DNA from: Thermoguttaceae bacterium
Lineage (GTDB): Bacteria > Planctomycetota > Planctomycetia > Pirellulales > Thermoguttaceae
NCBI GenBank assembly: GCA_017937485.1
Contig: JAGBDN010000085.1
Coordinates: 1-64,000, forward strand
Length of the DNA stretch: 64,000 bases
Direction of reading: 5' to 3'
Below are positions 17,972 to 27,270 of this stretch, one piece after another (the stretch's first letter is position 1; the number at the start of each line of letters is the position of its first letter). Position numbers and translations under genes: made by a program. The notes under the pieces are model-generated. The model searched no databases and was not told where the DNA came from. It saw only the letters and a program-made list of their open reading frames with translations.

Positions 17972-18781
17972 ATGATAAGGAAAAATAATTGGCTTCGGGG
18001 CGCGGCGCTTCTCGTCTTGGGCGCGATTTGTTGCGCGACGGCGGCAAACCCGGCGGCGTTGGCGGCGGAAAAGTCGACGAAAACGGAAAAATCGGAAACG
18101 GCGAAGATTCGCGTTCTCGTGTTCGACGGAGGACATCCCTACGACGAGCCGGAGTTCGCCGAAATGTTGGCGGCGCTCGGCGACGAATTCGAGTTTTCGC
18201 GAGCGACGCTCCCGCAAGACCGGGCGTTGCTTGCGCCGGGGCTCGAAAAACGATTCGACGCGCTCCTCTTTTACGATATGTGCCAAACGCCGATGAGCGA
18301 CGAAGAGTTCGCGCGGTACGAAACGCTCCTTAAAAGCGGTAAAATCGGCGTCTTTTTCCTGCACCACCGACTTTCGGCGCATCCAGAACGGCCCGATTTT
18401 TGGAAAATCGCCGGCGGAACTTACGTCTTCGAGCAAAATTGCGAGATTGAAGGGAAGCGTCGTCCCCTCGGCGCTTACGAACACGACCGCGAAATCGACG
18501 TGAAACCGGCTAAAATCGACGGCGAACCGCCGTTTCCGCTGGAAGCGTTTACGATAATCGACGAAAGTTACGAAAATATGTGGGTTTCGCCCGACGTCAA
18601 GGTTCTTTTGACGACCGACGCGCCCCGAATGACGCCGCAAGTCGCTTGGACTTGGACGCTCGGCGACGCGGAAGTCTTGACGCTCGCGCTTGGACACGAC
18701 AAAAAGGCTTACGAAAATCCGGCGTTTCGACGGTTTTTGAAAAACGGACTGATTTGGCTCGTCGAAAACGTTAAGAAGTAG
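17972..18781 (+). CDS. Exported ThuA-like domain protein
   Basis: This 269-residue protein has a signal peptide (LRGAALLVLGAICCATAANPAALA) and then a ThuA-like, class I glutamine-amidotransferase-like fold. Visible features are IRVLVFDGGHPYDEPEF, FDALLFYDMCQ, GVFFLHHRLSAHP and AWTWTLGDAEVLTLALGHD. ThuA-like domains are common in planctomycete and verrucomicrobial sugar-related clusters; their biochemical role is mostly unproven. GAAGGAGA gives a good ribosome-binding site. It is convergent with the lipoprotein gene and shares a terminator with it. No sugar dehydrogenase lies next to it here. Confidence 0.85.
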   Translation: MIRKNNWLRGAALLVLGAICCATAANPAALAAEKSTKTEKSETAKIRVLVFDGGHPYDEPEFAEMLAALGDEFEFSRATLPQDRALLAPGLEKRFDALLFYDMCQTPMSDEEFARYETLLKSGKIGVFFLHHRLSAHPERPDFWKIAGGTYVFEQNCEIEGKRRPLGAYEHDREIDVKPAKIDGEPPFPLEAFTIIDESYENMWVSPDVKVLLTTDAPRMTPQVAWTWTLGDAEVLTLALGHDKKAYENPAFRRFLKNGLIWLVENVKK

Positions 18782-18836
18782 CGGTCGCAATGGTTTTAAC
18801 GTCGGGCCGCTTGCGGTCTATTTTCGGTTTTCGCGC

Positions 18837-18873
18837 AAAAAACGCCGCTCGATTTCGCGTCGAGCGGCGTTTT
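18837..18873. terminator. Bidirectional terminator
   Basis: AAAAAACGCCGCTCGA pairs with TCGAGCGGCGTTTT around a 7-base loop, with A and T runs on either side. It serves the convergent ThuA-like and lipoprotein genes. Confidence 0.85.
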
Positions 18874-18900
18874 GACGTTAAATTGAAGCGAATTTAACGA

Positions 18901-19407
18901 TTAAAGCGCTTGCACCGCGTCGCGAACGGCGGCGCCGACGTCGAACTCTTCCGAGGTTTTGCCGGAGACGGTAATCGTCAGCGGCGTCGAGTCTTTCGTC
19001 ATGAATTGCGCGTCGACGAGGTCGTAAGCGGAGCCGCCGGAAACGGTTACGCTCGCCGACGCGTTCGGGTCGACTTCCGCCGGTTCGACGACGTGTTTGG
19101 TAATCGTTACTTTAAATTCCCCTTCCGGAGCGCCGGGGTACGTGCCGTGCGTGTGCATTTTCGCGACGCCGCTCGCGTCGGTCGTGCCGGAAACCGCCCA
19201 TTTGAAGCCGTCCGGGCCGTGAAAGGTAACGGTCGCGTCGGCCAACGGGGCGCCGTCTTGGATCACCTTCACGTTGCAGGGGAAGAGTTTCGGCATTCCG
19301 TCCGGTTTCGGGCGCCCGCAACCGACGACGGCGGCGCAGCAAAGGAGCGCGGCGAGCGAGAATAGGAAAGGCGGGAAAACGGAGGAAGCGGGGGAGCGTT
19401 TGCGCAT
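18901..19407 (-). CDS. Lipoprotein with transthyretin-like fold, partner of DUF1559
   Basis: This 168-residue protein has a lipobox (LAALLCCAAVVGCG) and then a single beta-rich domain. The segment VKVIQDGAPLADATVTFHGPDG and the later GTTDASGVAKMHTHGTYPGAPEGEFKVTI have the look of the carboxypeptidase-regulatory/transthyretin-like repeats of planctomycete lipoproteins. Such proteins are very often encoded beside DUF1559 genes, as here (107 bp downstream of one in the same direction). I chose the ATG at 19407 since AAAGG lies upstream and the lipoprotein signal follows directly. It is likely anchored in the cell envelope; the function is unknown. Confidence 0.85.
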   Translation of the reverse strand: MRKRSPASSVFPPFLFSLAALLCCAAVVGCGRPKPDGMPKLFPCNVKVIQDGAPLADATVTFHGPDGFKWAVSGTTDASGVAKMHTHGTYPGAPEGEFKVTITKHVVEPAEVDPNASASVTVSGGSAYDLVDAQFMTKDSTPLTITVSGKTSEEFDVGAAVRDAVQAL

Positions 19408-19514
19408 ATTGTCGACCTTTCGGTTTGGGAACATTGGGAAAGTGGAAAAAGAAAACGCGACGAGGCAAAATCGCCGCGTTTTATCGGTTTTAGCGGTTGG
19501 AAAGAAGCGGGCGA

Positions 19515-20663
19515 TTACGGCGCCGTCGTCGTTTCGCCGCCGTTGATCGAGCCGAGCGCGCCCCAGACGCCGTAAGGGCTCTTGCCGGACGTAACTTGCG
19601 CCGCGGAAAGGGTTCCGCAGTCGATCGTGTCGGAGACGAACATCACCGAACCGTCGACGCGAAGCGCGTTGACGCCGCCCGTGTGATAGCTCGTCGGCGC
19701 GAAACTGCCCCATTCGTGCGAGTTGAAGGAACCCGCGACGCAGGAAACGGAGTTCGGCGGAAGCGTGCAGGTGAACCAAGCCTCCGCGGCGCGTCCGTTC
19801 GACCAAATGCGACCGCGCCAGAGAACCGTGCAGGGGTTTTTGACGGTCATACGGTCGGCGGCCAACGCGTTGTCGAGGCAAAGTTGCGGGCGCCCCTCGC
19901 CGTCGTGCGGTTGATAGCTCGCGACCGCGCCTTGGCGGACGACGTTCGTTTCGCGGGTCGCCGGGACGACGCATTCGCTAAGGCAGATCGTGTTCGAGGT
20001 TCCGTCGGTGATCGCGCTCATTTTCTTCCAAACTTCGCGTTGCCAAAACGCTCGCGGGCCGATGTTCGAACGGTTTGTCCACTCTTGGTCGGCGCGTCGG
20101 GCGAACGTCCACATCCCGTCCCCGGCGCACATATAAACGTTGGTGCAGGACGAACCGGTCGCGGCGGTCATTTCGCCGTTGTTGCCGTCCGACGGGCAAA
20201 GAAGCGCGGAGATTTTTTGGCCGTACCAATGGTCGCGGTTGGCGGCGGACAAGTCCCAAGGCGCGCCGTACCCGTTGGTCAAGGAGCGGTTTTTCAGCGA
20301 GTCGTACGCCCAGCGGCAGTATTCGTTGTACATTCCGTTTTGCTCCATATAGGGCAACAAGAAGACAATACCGCTATTTAACGGGCAGTTGACCGTGCCG
20401 GCGTTTTGGTCGAAGCCGAGAAAATAGCAACTTCCGGCCGGGAACGTGTCGTTGTTGGCGGAGGCGTAATTCTGCAACGCGAGGCCGAGTTGCTTGAAAT
20501 TGTTGGTGCATTGCATTCGTCGGGCGGCTTCGCGAGCGGCCTGAACCGCCGGCAAGAGCAAGCCGATCAAAATGCCGATGATCGCGATGACGACGAGCAG
20601 TTCGACGAGGGTGAAGCCGCGTCGGCGGCGAAGCGTCGGGAAAAATTGCGAACGAAGTTGCAT
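19515..20663 (-). CDS. DUF1559 pilin-like protein
   Basis: This 382-residue protein starts with a type IV prepilin leader: basic residues and then [33 protein letters not shown]. The GF/TLVEL cleavage site and a hydrophobic helix are clear. The DUF1559 body follows ([51 protein letters not shown], and a C-terminal [21 protein letters not shown]). The family is strongly expanded in planctomycetes and is probably envelope-associated. AAGGAG precedes the ATG, and a promoter lies 150-180 bases upstream. Confidence 0.95.
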   Translation of the reverse strand: MQLRSQFFPTLRRRRGFTLVELLVVIAIIGILIGLLLPAVQAAREAARRMQCTNNFKQLGLALQNYASANNDTFPAGSCYFLGFDQNAGTVNCPLNSGIVFLLPYMEQNGMYNEYCRWAYDSLKNRSLTNGYGAPWDLSAANRDHWYGQKISALLCPSDGNNGEMTAATGSSCTNVYMCAGDGMWTFARRADQEWTNRSNIGPRAFWQREVWKKMSAITDGTSNTICLSECVVPATRETNVVRQGAVASYQPHDGEGRPQLCLDNALAADRMTVKNPCTVLWRGRIWSNGRAAEAWFTCTLPPNSVSCVAGSFNSHEWGSFAPTSYHTGGVNALRVDGSVMFVSDTIDCGTLSAAQVTSGKSPYGVWGALGSINGGETTTAP

Positions 20664-20814
20664 TGCGCGCTCCTTGGCGAAAAAGGACGCGAGCGCTCCG
20701 ATTTCGGCGTCGGGCGTCGAAAAGGGGCTCGCGTCGGAATTTATGTGAAATTAGAAAGACAGGGCGGAATGCGCTGTTGGCTTTGAGGGCGAACGTCGTT
20801 CCGCGTTTGAAATA

Positions 20815-20843
20815 AGGATACCCGAACGCAAAGCGAATTGCAA
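20815..20843 (-). promoter_or_regulatory. Promoter of the DUF1559 gene
   Basis: On the minus strand TTGCAA and TATCCT are 17 bases apart. Confidence 0.5.
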
Positions 20844-21014
20844 GTTTTTTAACGCTTTTTTAAGTAAATATTTTTTTATCGATTAAAATTGGGGAAAAAG
20901 ACGGCGATTTCGGGCGTTTTTGCGGTAAATTCAGCGGATTTTGCTGTTTTTAGCGGTTTTTCGGCTTCGTCGACCGCGTTTTTTCAATTTTTCGGCGTTC
21001 GGACGTTTCGCTCG

Positions 21015-21043
21015 TTGCAATCGGCGCCGCCGGCGCGTATAAT
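21015..21043 (+). promoter_or_regulatory. Promoter of the sialidase-like gene
   Basis: TTGCAA and a perfect TATAAT are separated by 17 bases, about 165 bases before the ATG. Confidence 0.6.
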
Positions 21044-21208
21044 AAACGGGACGCGGCGGCGTTCGGGAAGCGTTTTCGCGTTCGTTTTATTGCCGTTTTA
21101 TCGTTATTATTAATAAGGCGTCGGCTGGGCGTTCGACCGTTCGCGCTTTCGGGTTAGGAACGGTCGGGCGGCGTCGCCGTCGAGGCGCTTCGCAACGGAG
21201 GAACAGGA

Positions 21209-22402
21209 ATGACTCGCAACGTTAATCGTCGTCAATTTTTATCGCAAACGACCGGCGCGCTCCTCGCCGGAACGGTCGCCGCGCCCTATTTGAGCCGCTT
21301 GGCGTTCGGCGCGACCGCGACGCCGAAGTTCGAGGTCGCGAAAATTGCGACGCTGACGCCGCAAGACGGAATTTATTACGGTTGGCCGACCGTCGCGCTT
21401 CGCGGGGACGAGTTGCTCGTCGTCGCTTCCGGCGGGCGCGAAACGCACGTCTGCCCGTTCGGTCGCGTCGATTTGATTCGGTCGAAGGACGGCGGCGAAA
21501 CTTGGACTTGGCCGCAAACGATTTACGACGGCCCGATCGACGACCGCGACGCCGGAATCTGCGTTACCGACAAGGGGACGATTCTCGTTACGACGTTCAC
21601 TTCGCTCGCTTACGAGCCGGGGCTGAACGCCGAAATCGCCGCTCGCGCCAAGGGCGAAGGGAAGTGGAACGACGCGCGGTTCGCCGCTTGGAAGGGCGTC
21701 AACGACCGAATCGACGCCGACGCCCGCAAAAAGGAACTCGGCTGTTGGATGCAACGCTCGACCGACGGCGGAATTACTTGGTCGGCGCGGTATTCGACGC
21801 CGTTCAACAGCCCGCACGGCCCTTGCCAACTCGCCGACGGAACGCTCCTTTACGTCGGAAAAGAGCTTTGGACGGATGCGAAACGAATTGGCGCCTGCGT
21901 CTCGAAAGACGACGGTCAAACTTGGGAAGTTAAGGGGTTTATGCCGGTTCGCGACGGCGACTCGGTCGTTCAATATCACGAACTGCACGCCGTCGAAGCG
22001 TCGGACGGAACGCTCGTCGCGCAAATTCGGAACGAAAATAAGAATAACCATTGCGAAAATCTTCAAACGATCTCGAAAGACGGCGGCGCGACTTGGTCGA
22101 CTCCGCGAACGATCGGCGTTTGGGGGATTCCGTCGCAACTTTTGCGGCTGAAAGACGGGCGGCTCTTGATGACGTACGGGCACCGCCGCGCGCCGCTCGG
22201 GGTTCAAGCGCGGGTCAGCGACGACTGCGGCGAAACTTGGTCGGAGGCGATGGTCGTGTACGGCGACGCGGTTTCCGGCGACTTGGGGTACCCGTCGACC
22301 GTTCAAATGCCGGACGGAACGCTCCGCACCGTTTGGTACGAGGTCGAAAAAGGGACGTCGAAAGCGTCGCTCCGTTGCGCGACTTGGAAGCTCGTCGATT
22401 AA
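21209..22402 (+). CDS. Tat-exported sialidase-like (BNR/Asp-box) protein
   Basis: This 397-residue protein has a twin-arginine signal (NRRQFLSQTTGALLAGTVAAP), so it is probably exported folded. The mature part has repeated Asp boxes (SKDGGETWTW, STDGGITWSA, SKDDGQTWEV, SKDGGATWST, SDDCGETWSE), the mark of a six-bladed sialidase-type propeller. GGAGG precedes the ATG. In planctomycetes such proteins are often annotated as exo-alpha-sialidases without proof. The usual Arg triad of true sialidases was not confirmed here, so sialic acid cleavage is only possible. Confidence 0.85.
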   Translation: MTRNVNRRQFLSQTTGALLAGTVAAPYLSRLAFGATATPKFEVAKIATLTPQDGIYYGWPTVALRGDELLVVASGGRETHVCPFGRVDLIRSKDGGETWTWPQTIYDGPIDDRDAGICVTDKGTILVTTFTSLAYEPGLNAEIAARAKGEGKWNDARFAAWKGVNDRIDADARKKELGCWMQRSTDGGITWSARYSTPFNSPHGPCQLADGTLLYVGKELWTDAKRIGACVSKDDGQTWEVKGFMPVRDGDSVVQYHELHAVEASDGTLVAQIRNENKNNHCENLQTISKDGGATWSTPRTIGVWGIPSQLLRLKDGRLLMTYGHRRAPLGVQARVSDDCGETWSEAMVVYGDAVSGDLGYPSTVQMPDGTLRTVWYEVEKGTSKASLRCATWKLVD

Positions 22403-22625
22403 ACGACGCGCGTTAAAAACCGTAAAATCGTTAAATTTGAGTTGGCGACGTTGCCGAACGGCGTTGAAAGGCGGCGAATTTAGCGATTTTGCGGATATGC
22501 GGGAAGAGTCGAACGTTCGCCGAAACGGTTCGATTTTGGCGACGACGCCGGTTTTGCGCTCGCGTCGAACGAAAGGGGCGGCGTTTTGGCGTTTTGTCGA
22601 TATATTAATATAAGGGAAAACGGCG

Positions 22626-23645
22626 ATGAAACGAAGCGGAACAGCGCGGCGGTTCGGACGTTGGGCGTCGGTCGCGGCGGTATTGGGCGGTTGCGTCGGT
22701 TGGGCCGTCTTTGACGAAAAGACGGTTTGCGCAAACGGCGGAGAAACGGCGGTCGCGGTAAAGTCGGCGGAATTTGCGGATTTGGTAAAAACGGCGAACG
22801 ACGGCGACTTGGCGGCTTTTCCGTTGGCGACTCCCGGCGAAAAAGCGGGGGAGCGGCGAACGTTTACCGTCGACGGGGTCGAATTCGCGTTCCGTTGGGT
22901 GCCGCCCGGCCGATTTTGGCAAGGGAGCCCGGAGACCGAGGAGGAGCGCGAATATTACGAATATCGGCGCGAGGTTGAATTGACGCGCGGGTTTTGGGTT
23001 CTTGAAACGGAAACGACGCAGGAGATGTGGAGCGTCGTTTTCGACGAGAACCCGAGCAAGTTTCGCGGAGCCAAGCGGCCCGTCGATTCGGTTGGACTCG
23101 CGGAAATCGCCGAATTTTGCGCCGCGTTGAGCGAGCGAGTCGGCGCGAACGGAGCGGTGAAATCGGAAAAAACGTTAAATCCGGAAGGCGCGGAGCAAAA
23201 AATTGGCGCTTTCGCGCTCCCGACCGAAGCGCAATGGGAGTACGCGGCGCGAGCCGGGACGACCGGGCCCTATCCGGCGGCGACGCTCGAAGAAATCGCT
23301 TGGTTCGGGGACGAAAACGACGGCGGAACGCGCGACGTCGCGACGAAAAAGCCGAACGCTTGGGGGCTTTACGACGTTTGCGGCAACCTTTGGGAGTGGT
23401 GCGCCGACCGATACGACGACTATCCGACCGACGAAAACGGGCGCGGACTCCCGGCGACCGACCCGACCGGCGCGACTCCGGAGGAATGCCCGGGGAATAT
23501 TCGCGTCGATCGCGGCGGGTGTTGGGACAGCGAAGCGCGCGAGTGTCGGACGGCGTATCGCGGGTTTTACGACGCCGACCGCAAGGGGCCTTACGTCGGT
23601 TTCCGGTTTGTTTTCGTTCCGGAAATCGACGAACGCAACCGTTAA
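22626..23645 (+). CDS. Exported FGE-sulfatase-fold protein (no FGE catalytic cysteine pair)
   Basis: This 339-residue protein has an N-terminal signal or anchor (WASVAAVLGGCVGWAVF), then the formylglycine-generating-enzyme-like fold. Visible are FRWVPPGRFWQGSPETEEE, LETETTQEMW, LPTEAQWEYAARAG, NAWGLYDVCGNLWEWCADRYDDY and VDRGGCWDSEARECRTAYRG. Genuine FGEs carry a C-x4-C pair in GGSYLCHxSYC; here the site reads GGCWDSEARECR, so sulfatase activation is unlikely. The family also binds ligands or acts on other substrates. TTGGCG and TATAAG (22586-22614, gap 17) could form a promoter very close to the start. It may share a direction with the sialidase-like gene but has a 220-bp gap. Confidence 0.85.
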   Translation: MKRSGTARRFGRWASVAAVLGGCVGWAVFDEKTVCANGGETAVAVKSAEFADLVKTANDGDLAAFPLATPGEKAGERRTFTVDGVEFAFRWVPPGRFWQGSPETEEEREYYEYRREVELTRGFWVLETETTQEMWSVVFDENPSKFRGAKRPVDSVGLAEIAEFCAALSERVGANGAVKSEKTLNPEGAEQKIGAFALPTEAQWEYAARAGTTGPYPAATLEEIAWFGDENDGGTRDVATKKPNAWGLYDVCGNLWEWCADRYDDYPTDENGRGLPATDPTGATPEECPGNIRVDRGGCWDSEARECRTAYRGFYDADRKGPYVGFRFVFVPEIDERNR

Positions 23646-24030
23646 AGCGGGCGATCGAGCGGCGTTGGGAAAAGGGCGCGCATTGAAGAATCCCGGTTTT
23701 GACGAACGAAACGTTTTTGACGTTTGCGCCGATGACGCGGTTGACGTCGACGGCGCCGGTTGTCGCGATTGAGCGGAATAAAGACGCGTTGAAGAAGCGT
23801 GTAACCGCGTCGAAGGCGGGCGCGAGCCTTGACGAACGGCGCGGTCGGGAGTATATTAGATAAGTAAAAAACGCTTTTAACATTGCGTTTGAGCGCTTGT
23901 TAAGGCGTCGCGAAAGCGCCGTTTCGTTTTGAGCTTCATTAAATTAAAGGAAGAGCGGACGGGCGGGCGACGCCGGCGCGCCGCTTGAAACGCTCGAACT
24001 CCCTATTTTCGGCAACCGATAGAAAGTATA
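23646..24030. other. Intergenic region before the arrestin-like gene
   Basis: It contains the promoter at 23829-23857. Nothing else was recognised. Confidence 0.5.
23829..23857 (+). promoter_or_regulatory. Promoter of the arrestin-like/ATPase pair
   Basis: TTGACG and TATATT are 17 bases apart, about 170 bases before the first gene. Confidence 0.55.
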
Positions 24031-24543
24031 ATGTTTCCCGCGACCGTTGCTTTTCCGTCGACGCCTCCAACGTCGCCGTCCGAACAAATCGACGTTCGTT
24101 TGGACGGGCGCGGCGCTCGTTTGTATTTTCCGGGCGAAACGATTTCCGGAAGTTATTATTTGAACGAAGCGCGCGAATCGCCGATCGACGCGGTCGAGAT
24201 TTCCATCGTTTGGCAAACGGAGGGGAAAGGGAACGAAGATTGCGGCGTTCACGCGTTTTGGCGACTTTCGAGCCAAGAAGGCGACTGGATCGACCCGCTC
24301 CAACCGGGCCGTTTTAGCGCGGTGTTGCCGCCGTCTCCGCTTTCTTACGAAGGAAATTTGATCAAAATTCGTTGGCGCGTCCGCGTTCGAGCGTTTTTGG
24401 CGAACGGCAAACAGTTGGTCGACGAGATCGGTTTTCGACTCGGCAACTTGCCCGATATGCGAACGTTGAGCTTGGGGGGCGCCGCGTCGAACGGAGAGAC
24501 CGGCGAACGGGAAGGCGCGTTTCCTTGGCGGAACGCCGAATAA
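24031..24543 (+). CDS. Arrestin-like beta-sandwich protein
   Basis: This 170-residue soluble protein is mostly beta strands. The pattern YFPGETISGSYYLNEARE, then VEISIVWQTEGKGNEDCGVHAFWRLSS and IRWRVRVRAFLANGKQLVDEIGFRLG resembles one arrestin/Spo0M-like immunoglobulin fold. Short proteins of this kind occur across planctomycetes. No catalytic residues or signal peptide are visible. The ATPase gene begins 64 bp downstream in the same direction, so they are probably co-transcribed. The start is uncertain because there is no strong ribosome-binding site. The fold is inferred from pattern only. Confidence 0.7.
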   Translation: MFPATVAFPSTPPTSPSEQIDVRLDGRGARLYFPGETISGSYYLNEARESPIDAVEISIVWQTEGKGNEDCGVHAFWRLSSQEGDWIDPLQPGRFSAVLPPSPLSYEGNLIKIRWRVRVRAFLANGKQLVDEIGFRLGNLPDMRTLSLGGAASNGETGEREGAFPWRNAE

Positions 24544-24607
24544 AAAGATTGCGAACGTTTTTGAATCGGTTTTGTTTTTTAGGTTTAAATAAGTATAAAC
24601 GGTGGAA

Positions 24608-26020
24608 ATGATGAGCGCTCCTTTTGCGACCGACGCCCCCGACGCTTCGCGAACCGGCGAAAAATACGGCGAGCGAACGGACGACCGCGCGAAATTTCCC
24701 GAAAGCAATCCGTTTTCGACGCGTTTCACAGCGCCCGGCAAGATTCCGTTCTTCTTCGAACGCTCGTTTTTGCGGCAGTTGAAAGCGAGCAAACCGGCGA
24801 AGTTCGAAGAATTCTTTATTCGCGCGCTTGGCGCCGGGGAAGATATTCGCGGTTCCGTTTGCCTCCAATTCTTGGTCGACCGTTTCGAAACGAACGGACG
24901 GCGCGGTCAGCTCGTCGGCCCGCACGGGAGCGGCAAATCGACGCTAACGTGCGCGCTCAAAGAAGCGTTGACGAAGCGCGGTTACGAGATTTTTTCTTGG
25001 TCGCTCAACGACCGCAACCGTTTTTTGCCCGACGTTTTTTGGCTTGAGTTGCAACGTTTTCTGCAGTCGGCGCCCGCGTTTTTGCCGGTGAAATGCCTCT
25101 TGCCGCCGCCGGTCGTCTCGCCGGAAGATTATTGGGAACAGGCGCGCGAAATCGTTCGCGATTTGAGCGACGTCGAGACGTTCGACGACCAAGAAGAGAA
25201 ATACGACGACGTCGCGACGATCGACGAGTTTTGCGTCGACGGAAGCGCGACGGAAAATCCCGCAAAATCGGCTGAATCGGAGTGCAAACCGGCGACCGAA
25301 TGCGCGGACGATACGTCGGCGAAGCGTCGCGACGGCTTTTTCGGGTTCAACGCCGCCGGAAATTTCGGATTCAACGCGACGCGCCGAGGGGACGCCGCTC
25401 CGCGTTGGCCCGCGCCGCCGCAAAAAAAGGACGCCGAAGGAACGGACGCGCCGACTCCGTTCGCGCCTTTTCCCGGCGTCGCGCCGCCGAACGAGCCGAC
25501 GGCGAACGACGAAGCGAACGAAACGCCGCCGAACGCCGAATTTCTCGCGGGAAGCGCCGAGCGGGAAGCGCAAAACGCCGCTAATGAGGCGCGCGAGTCG
25601 CAAAAGAAATTGGAAATTCCGCTCCCGACGCTCGACTTCCAAAAGAAGCGCGGCGCGATGTTCGACAAAAAAGTCGTTTTTTTCGACGGGTTCGAACAAC
25701 TGTCGTATGCGAACCGGGTCGTCGTGCGCACCTTCTGCCGAATGAACCGGCTCGGGCTCCTTTTGACGACGCACTCGCCGGCCATTGGGATTCCGGTGTT
25801 GTTCCGCGCGACGCCGTCGGTCGAGATTTTGCGGCAAATCCTCAATTATCTCCTCGACGACCTCGATATGACGCCGGAGGACTCGGAACTCGAAATTTTG
25901 TTGAAAAATTTCAATTACGACGTGCGCGAAATCCTTTTTTCGTTGTACGACGCGTTCGAAAGTTACCGTTGGGCGCCGCGCGAAATGCGGGAAAAAATCG
26001 TTCGGCGGTATCCTCGTTGA
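24608..26020 (+). CDS. P-loop ATPase with a long low-complexity insert
   Basis: The frame encodes about 470 residues; ATG 24608 is used, though ATG 24611 is equally possible after GGTGG. A Walker A motif, GPHGSGKST, lies near residue 100. After about 110 more residues an acidic, then Ala/Pro/Asn-rich insert of about 150 residues follows (with GFFGFNAAGNFGFNA). The second half resumes with a Walker B-like strand (KVVFFDGFEQLSYANR), LLLTTHSPAIG and a helical end. The layout suits an ABC/AAA-type switch ATPase split by a disordered linker. It pairs with the arrestin-like gene. I know similar ATPases from planctomycetes but no assigned function. Confidence 0.75.
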   Translation: MMSAPFATDAPDASRTGEKYGERTDDRAKFPESNPFSTRFTAPGKIPFFFERSFLRQLKASKPAKFEEFFIRALGAGEDIRGSVCLQFLVDRFETNGRRGQLVGPHGSGKSTLTCALKEALTKRGYEIFSWSLNDRNRFLPDVFWLELQRFLQSAPAFLPVKCLLPPPVVSPEDYWEQAREIVRDLSDVETFDDQEEKYDDVATIDEFCVDGSATENPAKSAESECKPATECADDTSAKRRDGFFGFNAAGNFGFNATRRGDAAPRWPAPPQKKDAEGTDAPTPFAPFPGVAPPNEPTANDEANETPPNAEFLAGSAEREAQNAANEARESQKKLEIPLPTLDFQKKRGAMFDKKVVFFDGFEQLSYANRVVVRTFCRMNRLGLLLTTHSPAIGIPVLFRATPSVEILRQILNYLLDDLDMTPEDSELEILLKNFNYDVREILFSLYDAFESYRWAPREMREKIVRRYPR

Positions 26021-26145
26021 CCGTCGCCGCGGCGAGTTTGCGGTTTGAAGCGATTTTAACGGCGGCGAGCGGGCGTCGGCGACGCAAGGGCGGCGCGGGG
26101 ACGGCGAAGAACGCGGCGAAAACGGCGCGTTGAAAGCGGTCGAGT

Positions 26146-26174
26146 TTGTCGGCGACGCGTCGAAAAGTTAAAAT
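26146..26174 (+). promoter_or_regulatory. Promoter of pyrD
   Basis: TTGTCG and TAAAAT are 17 bases apart, about 32 bases before the ATG. Confidence 0.45.
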
Positions 26175-26205
26175 AGGTGAAATAGTAAGGTAAAAGAGGG
26201 GCAAA

Positions 26206-27111
26206 ATGTCGCTTTCCGTTCGTTTGGGCTCGGTCGAGTTGCCGAATCCGATTCTTGTCGCGTCGGGAACTTTCGGTTACGCTAAAGAGATGGCGGGCGT
26301 CGTCGATTTGTCCCGATTGGGCGGCGTCGTTCCGAAGACGATCACCGTCGAGCCGCGCGCCGGGAACAAACCGCCGCGAACGGTCGAGACGACCGCCGGT
26401 CTCCTGAACGCCATCGGGCTCGACAACGACGGCCTCGACGAGTTTATCGCGAAAAAATTGCCTTATTTGCGGACGTTGCGCTGTCCGATTATCGTCAGCG
26501 TCGCGGCGAAAAAGATCGACGATTGCGCGATTTTCGGCGAACGATTGAGCGCGGAACCGGGGATTGCGGCGGTCGAGTTGAACGTCAGTTGCCCGAACGT
26601 CAGCGGCGGCGTCGATTACGGAACCGACCCGACCCTTTGCGAAAAAATGACGGCGGCGATGCGCAAGTCGTTGAAACTTCCGTTTTCCGTCAAGTTGTCG
26701 CCGAACGTTACGCGAATCGCCGACATTGCCAAAGCGGCGGAGGCGGGGGGCGCCGATATGATTTCCGCGACGAACACCTGTTACGGACTCGCCGTCGATT
26801 GGCGGCGCCGTCGACCGCGCTTGGGGAACGGTTGCGGCGGGTTCAGCGGCCCGGCGATCAAGCCGATTTCGTTGCGTTGCGTTTGGCAAATCGCGCAGGC
26901 GGTCAAATTGCCGATTATCGGTATCGGCGGGATTTCGACCGTCGACGACGTGTTCGATTTCCTCGTCGCGGGCGCTTCCGCGGTCGAAATCGGGACGGCG
27001 AACTTTTACGAGCCGGACGTTACGACGCGGATTCTCGACGCGCTTCCGGTCGAAATGGAGAAGGCCGGAATCAAAAATATCGCCGATATTATCGGAACGC
27101 TCGAAATGTAA
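26206..27111 (+). CDS. pyrD: Dihydroorotate dehydrogenase, class 1B type
   Basis: This 301-residue FMN enzyme oxidises dihydroorotate to orotate in pyrimidine synthesis. The N-terminal LPNPILVASGTFGYAKEM, the catalytic-Cys motif ELNVSCPN (Cys129), KLSPNVTRI, the GIGGISTVDD phosphate-binding loop and a C-terminal VEIGTANF are in the expected order. A catalytic Cys rather than Ser marks class 1. The length and GTFGYAKE fit 1B, which works with an iron-sulfur subunit PyrK. No pyrK is adjacent, so its partner must be elsewhere if this subclass is right. Confidence 0.93.
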   Translation: MSLSVRLGSVELPNPILVASGTFGYAKEMAGVVDLSRLGGVVPKTITVEPRAGNKPPRTVETTAGLLNAIGLDNDGLDEFIAKKLPYLRTLRCPIIVSVAAKKIDDCAIFGERLSAEPGIAAVELNVSCPNVSGGVDYGTDPTLCEKMTAAMRKSLKLPFSVKLSPNVTRIADIAKAAEAGGADMISATNTCYGLAVDWRRRRPRLGNGCGGFSGPAIKPISLRCVWQIAQAVKLPIIGIGGISTVDDVFDFLVAGASAVEIGTANFYEPDVTTRILDALPVEMEKAGIKNIADIIGTLEM

Positions 27112-27160
27112 CGCGGGCGATTTTAGCGATTTTATCGCTCGCGACGGCGTTTTTCGGCGC

Positions 27161-27188
27161 TTGACCGAGCGGTTAACGGCGTTATAAT
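27161..27188 (+). promoter_or_regulatory. Promoter of thiC
   Basis: TTGACC and a perfect TATAAT are 16 bases apart, about 85 bases before the ATG. A hairpin (GCGTCGC with GCGACGC, 27199-27228) lies in the leader. No TPP riboswitch consensus is visible. Confidence 0.7.
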
Positions 27189-27270
27189 GAAAAAAATTGC
27201 GTCGCTTGACGGAAGAGTCGGGCGACGCTTTGTTAATTTTGTTCCGATAATTTGACGAAAGGGCGCGACA

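Larger units (their letters stand above)
20664..21208. other. Divergent region between DUF1559 and sialidase-like genes
   Basis: It holds one promoter for each side (20815-20843 minus, 21015-21043 plus). AT-rich DNA lies between them and no gene is supported. Confidence 0.5.

Noticed and set aside
27189..27270. Possible TPP riboswitch in the thiC leader
   Set aside because: The leader is too short and the conserved CUGAGA and GCGNAGGGA elements are absent.
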